A model generated the notes under the pieces. It was not told the DNA's origin. It searched no databases and was given only the letters and a program-made list of their open reading frames with translations. A stretch of DNA of 5,058 bases, from assembly GCA_017853815.1 (NCBI GenBank), contig JAFMIT010000110.1, positions 1 through 5,058 on the forward strand, read 5' to 3'. Numbering within the stretch: the first letter of the stretch is position 1; every line of letters starts with the position of its first letter. A program made the translations under genes and the position numbers. The DNA is from Actinomycetota bacterium (GTDB taxonomy: Bacteria; Actinomycetota; Actinomycetes; S36-B12; UBA5976). Below, in pieces: positions 1-4,897 of the stretch.

Positions 1-554
1 AGTTCAAGCAGTGCGCCTTGACCCGTGAGGTAATAAAAACGTGAGCCAGAAACTTTGGCACCACGCTCAATGTCGATAGCGCCCAAGATTTCGCCCAACT
101 CGACATGGTCGCGAGGAGTGAAGCCTTCTGCCGCGAAATCACGAATCGTGCCGAGCGTCTCAAGCACCACGAAGTCATCTTCGCCACCCACAGGAGCAGC
201 TGTTTCCACAATATTGCTCAAAACCTTGACAGCCTCGTCGAGAGCAGCGTCAGCTTCTCGCACAATCTGTTCGGCAGCAGCGACCTGATCAGACAAGGTG
301 CTGGTTTGAGCAAGCAGTGCATCGAGCTCTGCCTGGGCCGCCGCATCGCCACCCTTTGCCTTGCCTTGCAAGGGGCCAATCTGCTTGCCAAGCGACTTTT
401 GCTCGGCCCGAAGCGCCTCAAAAGTGGCAACCGCTGAGCGACGACTGGAATCTGCTTCAAGCACCGCATCAACGGCGGCAGGGTCCTCGCCTCGAGCAAT
501 CTGGCTCTGGCGTACGGCATCTGGCTCTTGGCGAATTACTTGCAGATCAATCAC
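1..554 (-). CDS. serS: Seryl-tRNA synthetase, N-terminal 184 residues (runs off left edge)
   Basis: This enzyme charges tRNA-Ser (and tRNA-Sec where present) with serine in the cytoplasm. The visible part starts MIDLQVIRQEPDAVRQSQ, with RGEDP at residues 21-25, a close match to actinobacterial SerRS. Residues about 27-112 are Ala/Glu/Gln-rich and helical, and should be the antiparallel coiled-coil arm that grips the long variable arm of tRNA-Ser. Residues 150-184 (HVELGE, IDIERGAKVSGSRFYYL) enter the class II catalytic core around motif 1. Motifs 2 and 3 lie beyond the edge, so roughly 235 of about 420 residues are missing. The start is GTG at 554: an in-frame TAG lies only 9 bases further upstream (564-566), so no longer start is possible. 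The Shine-Dalgarno sequence is weak (an AGG about 10 bases upstream). Codons read cleanly with no frameshift. Two tRNA-Ser genes lie immediately upstream. Confidence 0.96.
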   Translation of the reverse strand, partial: MIDLQVIRQEPDAVRQSQIARGEDPAAVDAVLEADSSRRSAVATFEALRAEQKSLGKQIGPLQGKAKGGDAAAQAELDALLAQTSTLSDQVAAAEQIVREADAALDEAVKVLSNIVETAAPVGGEDDFVVLETLGTIRDFAAEGFTPRDHVELGEILGAIDIERGAKVSGSRFYYLTGQGALLE

Positions 555-632
555 GGCGTAAGCCTAAGCCGTGAGCGTGAGGACTGAATTCCGCAATCGC
601 TTGGGCGCATGCAACAATTCGCCCGCTGTTCA
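555..632. promoter_or_regulatory. Divergent promoter region of serS and tRNA-Ser(UGA)
   Basis: This 78-base gap must hold the promoters for serS (leftward) and the tRNA-Ser(UGA) gene (rightward). I see no strong -35/-10 pair in either direction. The best -10-like word toward the tRNA is AACAAT at 613-618, with no convincing -35. The call rests on gene orientation, not on motifs. Confidence 0.35.
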
Positions 633-717
633 GGAGGGGTGCCAGAGCGGCCGAATGGAACGGTCTTGAAAACCGTCGAGGTGAAAGCCTCCGTGGGTTC
701 AAATCCCACCTCCTCCG
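633..717 (+). tRNA. serT: tRNA-Ser, anticodon UGA
   Basis: A full cloverleaf can be folded by hand. The acceptor stem GGAGGGG (633-639) pairs with CTCCTCC (710-716) with one G-U pair, and the discriminator is G717, as usual for serine. The anticodon stem ACGGT/ACCGT (660-664/672-676) encloses the loop CTTGAAA with anticodon TGA at 667-669, which reads UCA and other UCN codons. The variable arm is long, with GAGG at 678-681 able to pair with CCTC at 688-691. The T stem GTGGG/CCCAC (693-697/705-709) has loop TTCAAAT. Length is 85 nt, normal for a class II tRNA. The 3' CCA is not encoded (GCA follows), so it must be added after transcription. The symbol follows enterobacterial usage for the UGA isoacceptor. 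Confidence 0.96.
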
Positions 718-724
718 CAATGAG

Positions 725-758
725 AAATGGACTCGCATAAGCGAGTCCATTTTCCTTT
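725..758. terminator. Strong hairpin terminator between convergent tRNA-Ser genes
   Basis: ATGGACTCGC (727-736) and GCGAGTCCAT (741-750) form a perfect 10-base stem with an ATAA loop, extendable to 12 bases through AA/TT at 725-726/751-752. On the plus strand it is followed by a T-rich run (TTTCCTTTT, 751-759), 8 bases after the tRNA-Ser(UGA) gene, so it should end that transcript. On the minus strand the hairpin is followed by TTTCT, a shorter U-run, so it may also terminate tRNA-Ser(GCU). The plus direction is the more certain. Confidence 0.88.
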
Positions 759-763
759 TACGG

Positions 764-852
764 CGGAGGCGGCGAGATTTGAACTCGCGATGGGGCTAAC
801 CCCAAACCGCATTAGCAGTGCGGCGCCATAGACCGGACTAGGCGACGCCTCC
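764..852 (-). tRNA. serV: tRNA-Ser, anticodon GCU
   Basis: Read on the minus strand, the acceptor GGAGGCG (852-846) pairs perfectly with CGCCTCC (771-765), and the discriminator G is at 764. The anticodon stem CCGCA/TGCGG encloses CTGCTAA with anticodon GCT at 814-816 (complement), which reads AGC/AGU. The variable arm is long, with GGGG and CCCC around a TTAG loop. The T stem GCGAG/CTCGC has loop TTCAAAT. Length is 89 nt, as expected for a class II serine tRNA. No CCA is encoded. It lies on the same strand as, and 70 bases downstream of, the histidine kinase gene, and converges on the UGA isoacceptor. The symbol follows enterobacterial usage for the GCU isoacceptor. Confidence 0.96.
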
Positions 853-877
853 ACGCTCCCGAGCCGGAAGCGCGCGA

Positions 878-883
878 ATCGTA
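878..883 (-). promoter_or_regulatory. Candidate -10 box for tRNA-Ser(GCU)
   Basis: The minus-strand TACGAT fits the actinobacterial TANNNT pattern. It would place transcription start near 871, giving a leader of about 20 nt before the tRNA 5' end at 852. The sequence 17 bases further upstream (TTTCAG) is a poor -35. Treat this as a candidate only; the tRNA might also be reached by read-through from the kinase operon. Confidence 0.3.
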
Positions 884-896
884 ACAGGCAAGAACA

Positions 897-915
897 GGTG
901 CTGAAATTTCGCACC
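897..915 (-). repeat. Small inverted repeat after the histidine kinase gene
   Basis: GGTGC (897-901) and GCACC (911-915) can form a 5-base stem around a 9-base loop, starting 8 bases past the kinase stop codon. On the minus strand it is followed by TGTTCTTG, which is only weakly T-rich. It could be an inefficient terminator between the two-component operon and tRNA-Ser(GCU), or chance. Confidence 0.3.
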
Positions 916-922
916 AAAGCCG

Positions 923-2272
923 CTAGCGAGGAAGCCGAGCCTCAATCCGCAGACCACCAAGTTCACTACGACTAATCCCGACAGAGCCAGCATGCTTGCG
1001 AACAATCGCACCCATAATGCTCATACCGAGGCCAGATCCACCCGATGCCCGCGAGCGTGACGGATCGAATCGCTGGAAGTGCTGAATACCAGCTGCATAC
1101 GCCTCATCACTTAGGCCAGAGCCACCGTCTTCAATCACGAGCACGGCATCCGACCCCTCGACGCGTAGAGCAATCGCGACCGGCACCTCTGACGACGTGT
1201 GGCGGCGAATGTTTCCGACAGCGTTCGCCACAAACTGGTTGAGCAAAGCCGCAGAGCCTTGAACAAATATTCCCTCAGAGATGTCCACGGTCACGGGGCG
1301 TTCAGGATCGAGCATCTGCAGATCCTCAACTCCACCGAGTGCAATGTCACTCAGGTCCACACGTTCAAACGGTTCCTCAGTCTCGTCGCCAAGCCGCGCG
1401 AGCAATAAAAGATCGCTGATCAATTTCTCCATGCGACGAATTTCAGTATTCAGCCGCAAGTACGCACGCTCTCGTTGCTCTTCGCTCATGTCCTGTGATG
1501 AACCGAGCATCTCGACATACCCTTTGATCACCGTGAGCGGCGTTCGCAGTTCATGCGACGCATCCCCAAGAAACATCTGCATGCGCTTTTGGGTATCTTG
1601 TTCAAGTTCCACGGCATGCTGAAGCGACAGCACCATTCGCTGAAGTGCGTCAGTCAGCTGATCAACTTCAGCATTTCCGCCGGTCGTTGGGATCGATGCA
1701 TCCGTTCGCCCCTGGCTAATCTCGTCAGCGGCATCAATCACCTGGTCAATTACTTTAAGGTCGCGCCGAATCAGCACATAACTGATGACAATCGCGAGCG
1801 ACACACCCACCAATGTCAGCAGGAAAAACACCTGCAAATTCGTACGTCGATTCTCATCCACTGAATCCAGTGAAGTCGCGACGACCAAGAATTCCTGCGG
1901 ACCAATCTTGAAACTGCGCATTCGATAATGCTCAGCACCCTCAACCGTCACCGCTCGCTTTTGGGCATCGCGCCGCTGTTCAAGCGTCGGGAAATTCTTC
2001 AACTTCAGCTTGGACTGATTTAGAACAGTCAAATCATCTTCATACGAAACAAAAGCAACAACCACATCAATCGGTGAATCGTCTGCCAGTTTCATTGCGG
2101 CCGTTACTGCGTCATCTGCACTCGCAGCGTTATCAATGATCGTGGTTAACACCGAATCAAGTCGCGAAATCTCCGACCGCTCTGCAGACAACAGCGCAGT
2201 CATCGAAATTGCGAATGACAGGACCGTAATGACCAGCGCTGACAAAACTGTCAGACGTGTGCGCAGCTTCAT
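923..2272 (-). CDS. Two-component sensor histidine kinase (HAMP, HisKA, HATPase_c), 449 aa
   Basis: This is a membrane kinase that autophosphorylates on His and passes the phosphate to the regulator encoded just upstream. Domains in order: transmembrane helix 1 (about 8-29); an extracytoplasmic sensor segment (about 31-145) with no fold I recognise; transmembrane helix 2 (about 146-168); HAMP linker (about 169-222); HisKA domain with the H-box SHELRTP and phosphoacceptor H240; and a C-terminal ATPase. The ATPase shows the N-box ANAVGNIRRHT (349-359, key N354), G1 box DGGSG (382-386, the DxGxG pattern), F-box RFDPS (401-405) and G2 box GGSGLGM (411-417). All catalytic elements are present, so it should be active. 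Its ATG at 2272 overlaps the regulator's TGA as ATGA, implying translational coupling, with GGGCG just upstream as a possible ribosome site. It resembles mycobacterial-type OmpR-partner kinases in layout, but the signal is unknown, so no symbol is given. Confidence 0.95.
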   Translation of the reverse strand: MKLRTRLTVLSALVITVLSFAISMTALLSAERSEISRLDSVLTTIIDNAASADDAVTAAMKLADDSPIDVVVAFVSYEDDLTVLNQSKLKLKNFPTLEQRRDAQKRAVTVEGAEHYRMRSFKIGPQEFLVVATSLDSVDENRRTNLQVFFLLTLVGVSLAIVISYVLIRRDLKVIDQVIDAADEISQGRTDASIPTTGGNAEVDQLTDALQRMVLSLQHAVELEQDTQKRMQMFLGDASHELRTPLTVIKGYVEMLGSSQDMSEEQRERAYLRLNTEIRRMEKLISDLLLLARLGDETEEPFERVDLSDIALGGVEDLQMLDPERPVTVDISEGIFVQGSAALLNQFVANAVGNIRRHTSSEVPVAIALRVEGSDAVLVIEDGGSGLSDEAYAAGIQHFQRFDPSRSRASGGSGLGMSIMGAIVRKHAGSVGISRSELGGLRIEARLPR

Positions 2273-2955
2273 CGCCCGATGACCAACTGAATGCCCACGC
2301 CGCGCACTGTCACGAGGCCTTCGAATCCAATGGCAGTGAACTTCTTGCGCAGGTAGGACACATAGGTATCAACAACGTTGGTGTTGGTGGTGAAATCCAT
2401 GCCCCACACGTCGGCGAGCAGCGTGTTTTTCGAAACCACTTTTCCTTCACGCTCGAGCAGGTATTGAAAAAGCCGAAACTCTGTTGGCGAAAGATCAACA
2501 TCCTCACCCTTGTAGGTCAGCCGATGCTGATCTTCACTCAACCAGAAATCACCCAACTCAATGTCCGTCGAACCTTGACCATCTGGCCTAGTCCGGCGCA
2601 ACACCGCCGCAACCCGAAGTACTAGTTCTTCCAACCCAAACGGCTTGCTCACGTAGTCATCCGCACCAGTCCGCAACCCGCGGTTGATGTCCTGTTTGTC
2701 GCCACGCGCCGTCAACAAAATAACTGGGGTCTCGTCACCCTTCTTGCGCATCTGCTCGAGCAGTCCAAAGCCATCAAGCTTCGGCATATTGACGTCGGAC
2801 ACGACCAGATCTGCCCGATTTACACGCAACCAATTGACGGCCGCGAGCCCATCTTCAGCCACAGCCGTGTCATAGCCAGAGATCTGCAAGGCGTCATTCA
2901 GCAGGTCGCGAACGCCTGCTTCGTCATCAACAATCAGGATTTTGGCTTTGCCCAT
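2269..2955 (-). CDS. OmpR/PhoB-family response regulator, 228 aa
   Basis: This is a cytoplasmic transcription factor activated by phosphorylation from the kinase encoded downstream. The receiver domain (1 to about 120) starts MGKAKILIVDDE and shows the acidic pocket D10 and D11, phosphoacceptor D54 (VVSDVNMP), switch T82 (LLTARG) and K104 (SKPF). The C-terminal winged helix (about 131-228) has the family marks LSPTEFRLFQYLL, VDTYVSYLRKK and VRGVG, placing it in the OmpR/PhoB class, whose dimers bind tandem direct repeats. I chose the ATG at 2955 because the receiver begins there as in family members and the length is typical. A TTG at 2991 would add 12 residues (MWICLKGQQSSA) of no expected function. 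The Shine-Dalgarno sequence is weak for both starts. It is first in a two-gene operon with the kinase (4-base overlap). The target gene and signal are not given by the sequence. Confidence 0.95.
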   Translation of the reverse strand: MGKAKILIVDDEAGVRDLLNDALQISGYDTAVAEDGLAAVNWLRVNRADLVVSDVNMPKLDGFGLLEQMRKKGDETPVILLTARGDKQDINRGLRTGADDYVSKPFGLEELVLRVAAVLRRTRPDGQGSTDIELGDFWLSEDQHRLTYKGEDVDLSPTEFRLFQYLLEREGKVVSKNTLLADVWGMDFTTNTNVVDTYVSYLRKKFTAIGFEGLVTVRGVGIQLVIGR

Positions 2956-3110
2956 AGCCGAACTTTGCTGCCCTTTGAGACATATCCACAACCCAAACTG
3001 CCGTAAACCGAGTCAAGTCCCACTGGTCGCCTAGCCCGCTCACAGGCTTTTCACAGACTGAGAGGTCAATACTTCAACCACGAAGACTTCCCCAGGAATC
3101 GAGGAACATC
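2956..3110. promoter_or_regulatory. Divergent control region between regulator and secreted-protein gene
   Basis: This 155-base gap must carry the leftward promoter of the two-component operon and the rightward promoter of the secreted-protein gene. Leftward, TTGACT (complement of 3011-3016) is a good -35 word, but no matching -10 lies 16-18 bases downstream. Rightward, TTCACA (3050-3055) differs from the -35 consensus TTGACA at one base, again with no clear -10. Poor core elements on both sides would suit promoters that need an activator. A strong Shine-Dalgarno GAGGA at 3101-3105 sits 5 bases before the ATG at 3111. Confidence 0.5.
3040..3056. promoter_or_regulatory. TCACAG direct repeat, 11-base period: candidate response-regulator site
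   Basis: TCACAG occurs at 3040-3045 and 3051-3056, exactly 11 bases apart (one helical turn). The flanks also match: as two 11-base units, 8 of 11 positions agree. OmpR/PhoB-family regulators usually bind two direct repeats at 11-base spacing, often over the -35 region, and the second repeat overlaps the -35-like TTCACA. That the neighbouring regulator binds here is inference from position and spacing. Confidence 0.4.
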
Positions 3111-3677
3111 ATGAAGACCGCACTTAAGCGACTAGTTGCAGCGTCTGCTGTCACCACGCTCATGTTTGGCGGATTTGCCTCTGTTGCGAGTGCATCTGTT
3201 TCGACCCCGCACGGCAAGAAGCCAGGCGTTGCGATCAACGAATACAAGAATTCTCGCGCACAGTTCAAAGTGACCATGAAGATTTACATCGACACCAAGA
3301 AGGCCGGCATCGCTGAATACCGCGCTGCATTGGCTGCGTGGAAGTCCGCGAACGCCGCTTACCTCACTGCCGTCAAAGCCGTGAAGGATGCCTACCGCGC
3401 GTCACTCAAAGCTGCTTGGCGAATTGCTCGTGAGGTTCTCGAATCTGAAACCGCGACACCTGAACAAAAAGACGCTGCTCGCGCCGCATTTGCGACCGCC
3501 AAGGCTGCTGCCGAAGCAACTCGCGCTGCCGCAATGGCCACACTTAGCCCGATTGGCACTCCACCAGTGAAGCCAGTCAAGGCAGAGAATCCGAACAGCA
3601 ACGACGATGGTGACAAGTCAAAGCCAGTTGAAGTTCCTGGCAAGAACAACACCAACGGCAAGAAGCAAGAAAAGTAG
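3111..3677 (+). CDS. Small secreted Ala/Lys-rich helical protein, 188 aa, unknown function
   Basis: I do not recognise a named family. Residues 1-28 form a Sec signal peptide: MKTALKRL start, hydrophobic core about 8-22, and an AxA-type site ASA at 26-28, predicting cleavage before S29. The mature protein is about 160 residues and has no cysteine and no further membrane segment. Residues about 40-145 are rich in Ala, Lys, Arg and Glu and should be almost wholly helical or coiled coil. They contain a degenerate repeat in which a Tyr starts each unit at 45, 70 and 95, followed 7-8 residues later by an aromatic (F52, W77, W103). Residues 146-188 are a disordered-looking tail rich in Pro, Lys, Asn and Asp. 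The start is supported by GAGGA five bases upstream of the ATG. The gene is divergent from the two-component operon and is a likely target of it. A cell-surface or polyanion-binding role would fit the basic helical make-up, but this is speculation. Confidence 0.85.
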   Translation: MKTALKRLVAASAVTTLMFGGFASVASASVSTPHGKKPGVAINEYKNSRAQFKVTMKIYIDTKKAGIAEYRAALAAWKSANAAYLTAVKAVKDAYRASLKAAWRIAREVLESETATPEQKDAARAAFATAKAAAEATRAAAMATLSPIGTPPVKPVKAENPNSNDDGDKSKPVEVPGKNNTNGKKQEK

Positions 3678-3680
3678 TTC

Positions 3681-3707
3681 TCTCAAACTTCCCCTTCTCC
3701 TTTGAGA
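3681..3707 (+). repeat. Inverted repeat directly after the secreted-protein gene
   Basis: TCTCAAA (3681-3687) and TTTGAGA (3701-3707) are perfect 7-base complements around a pyrimidine-rich 13-base loop, starting 3 bases past the stop codon. There is no T-run after it, so it is not a classical terminator alone. It may protect the 3' end or fold with the terminator that follows. TGAGAA (3703-3708) is also complementary to TTCTCA at 3744-3749, just downstream of the terminator stem. Confidence 0.5.
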
Positions 3708-3716
3708 AATGTGGAT

Positions 3717-3754
3717 GGGCGTCGGTCTTCGGACTGGCGCCCGTTCTCATTTTT
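3717..3754 (+). terminator. UUCG-capped Rho-independent terminator of the secreted-protein gene
   Basis: Bases 3717-3727 pair with 3732-3742 over 11 positions (nine Watson-Crick, two G-U) around a TTCG loop closed by C-G, the very stable C(UUCG)G tetraloop. The stem is followed by GTTCTCATTTTT, ending in five Ts (3750-3754). It lies 39 bases past the stop codon of the secreted-protein gene and separates it from the oxidoreductase gene. Confidence 0.88.
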
Positions 3755-3791
3755 ACAATCTAAGTGATGTGCCGCGAACTAGTCTTTCCAC
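3754..3791 (+). promoter_or_regulatory. Candidate promoter(s) of the oxidoreductase gene
   Basis: Two -10-like words precede the gene. TACAAT (3754-3759) would start transcription near 3766 and give a leader of about 26 nt, but that leader has no Shine-Dalgarno sequence. TAGTCT (3780-3785, TANNNT pattern) ends 6 bases before the ATG at 3792, which would give a leaderless mRNA, common in actinobacteria and consistent with the missing Shine-Dalgarno. Neither has a clear -35, and the -35 of the first would fall in the terminator stem. Confidence 0.3.
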
Positions 3792-4829
3792 ATGAGTGAC
3801 CATCTCGACGAGCTACCTGCGACCCGCATTCACCATCCACGCACTGCGCCCGCCATTCGTTGGGGAATCCTCGCGCCGGGCGGTATTGCACAAGCATTCG
3901 CGAATGCGGTGACCGCTGACACGGAGTCGCACATCGCGGCCGTAGGTTCACGGTCACTCAATCGCGCACAGGCATTCGCAGATCACTACAACGCAGACAA
4001 CAGCGTGCGTGCCTATGGTTCATATGAAGAACTAGTCCAAGATCCCGACGTCGACGCCATCTACGTCGCGTCACCTCACAGCGAACATCACGCTCATGTG
4101 AGTTTGGCACTCAATCACAACAAACCAGTTCTCGTAGAGAAAGCCTTTACTCAAAACGCACGCCAGGCCCAAGAACTCGTCGACCTAGCCAGGGCAAAAA
4201 ACCTCCTCCTCGTCGAAGCCATGTGGACCCGCTTCTTGCCTCACATCGATATCGTCCGACAACTCATCGAGCTCGGCACTCTCGGCGATATCGAAACCAT
4301 CATCGCCGACCACGGTCAGTGCATGGACTTTCCACCAGAGCACCGGCTCCAGGATCCAGCGCTCGCCGGCGGCGCCCTCCTCGACATGGGCGTGTACCCG
4401 TTGAGCTTTATGCACATGGTGCTCGGCTCACCCCAGTCCGTACTAGCCCAAGCCACACTCACCAAAACAGGCGTAGATGAGACATTGAGTGCGATCCTGA
4501 CCTGGACCAGTGCCCACGGCATCCTCACCACCTCACAAAAAGTGAAGACCCCGACTACCGCCACCATCTCCGGCACCCGCGCCCGCATCGAAATCCCCAA
4601 GCGCTTCTACGGTCCAAACGAAGTACGCCTTATATATACAGACGGCACAGAACTAGTCGCACACCCCGAAGCCGCCGCCGGCCTCGCTTACGAAGCTGCC
4701 GAGTTCGCCCGCCTGCTCACCGCCGGCGCCATCGAGTCCCCACTCATGACCCACGCCGACTCAGTCGACATCATGCGGCTGATGGACGAGATGCGCGCTC
4801 AGGTTGGCGTCATCTACCCGGGCGACTAG
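3792..4829 (+). CDS. Gfo/Idh/MocA-family NAD(P)-dependent oxidoreductase, 345 aa
   Basis: This is a cytoplasmic dehydrogenase of the glucose-fructose oxidoreductase / inositol dehydrogenase / MocA superfamily, closest in motifs to the dihydrodiol-dehydrogenase-like branch, whose members oxidise sugars or diols. The Rossmann fold starts at about residue 23 with WGILAPGGIA (24-33). GSRS (52-55) after the second strand suggests some NADP preference. VEKAFT (115-120) holds the expected catalytic lysine K117, though the usual EKP proline is Ala. EAMWTRFLP (142-150) and GGALLDMGVYPL (193-204, with D198 and Y202) are hallmarks of this branch. The C-terminal half is the family's substrate/dimer domain, and length is normal. 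The ATG at 3792 has no Shine-Dalgarno and precedes a 22-residue N-terminal extension without internal Met. The true substrate cannot be read from the sequence. The gene sits alone between a terminator and another gene with its own ribosome site. Confidence 0.93.
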   Translation: MSDHLDELPATRIHHPRTAPAIRWGILAPGGIAQAFANAVTADTESHIAAVGSRSLNRAQAFADHYNADNSVRAYGSYEELVQDPDVDAIYVASPHSEHHAHVSLALNHNKPVLVEKAFTQNARQAQELVDLARAKNLLLVEAMWTRFLPHIDIVRQLIELGTLGDIETIIADHGQCMDFPPEHRLQDPALAGGALLDMGVYPLSFMHMVLGSPQSVLAQATLTKTGVDETLSAILTWTSAHGILTTSQKVKTPTTATISGTRARIEIPKRFYGPNEVRLIYTDGTELVAHPEAAAGLAYEAAEFARLLTAGAIESPLMTHADSVDIMRLMDEMRAQVGVIYPGD

Positions 4830-4897
4830 ACCTTTGTGAACCTGTAACGAACAGCCCCAACTCGGGCATAATGGAAGACCTACTCAACGGGGGTCCC
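4830..4897 (+). promoter_or_regulatory. Intergenic region with candidate -10 for the exported-protein gene
   Basis: CATAAT (4867-4872) differs from TATAAT at one base and would place the start near 4879, leaving a leader of about 19 nt with a strong Shine-Dalgarno-like GGGGG (4889-4893) 4 bases before the ATG. The -35 zone is weak: GTAACG at 4844-4849 matches 3 of 6. No hairpin terminator for the oxidoreductase gene is visible, so read-through from it is also possible. Confidence 0.4.

Noticed and set aside
55..574. Several plus-strand and one minus-strand open frame (60-110 codons) in the first 570 bases
   Set aside because: They overlap serS in other frames. The serS frame gives a clear SerRS match from its GTG start, so these are shadows.
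547..750. Minus-strand open frame of 67 codons starting near the terminator (MDSLMRVHFSLRRRWDLNPRR...)
   Set aside because: It is the antisense of tRNA-Ser(UGA) and its terminator. Peptides with RRRWDLNPR are a known artefact of reading tRNA genes as protein.
633..852. tRNA-Ser 3' ends as integration (att) sites for a mobile element
   Set aside because: No second copy of either tRNA 3' end and no integrase are visible in the window.
2956..2991. Longer start of the response regulator at TTG 2991
   Set aside because: It adds 12 residues before the conserved MGKAKILIVDDE start, with no better ribosome site; family members begin at the position of the ATG.
3392..3661. Minus-strand open frame of 89 codons opposite the secreted-protein gene, hydrophobic in part
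   Set aside because: It is the mirror of Ala/Lys-rich codons. The plus-strand gene has a signal peptide, a strong ribosome site and a terminator, while this frame has none.
4628..4640. TTATATATACA run inside the oxidoreductase gene as an internal promoter
   Set aside because: It encodes an in-frame Leu-Ile-Tyr-Thr in the C-terminal domain; no downstream start, ribosome site or separate gene follows.
4836..4853. GTGAAC / GTAACG words before the exported-protein gene as an MtrA-like direct repeat
   Set aside because: The two words are spaced 8 bases apart, not 11, and agree poorly, so a regulator site cannot be supported.
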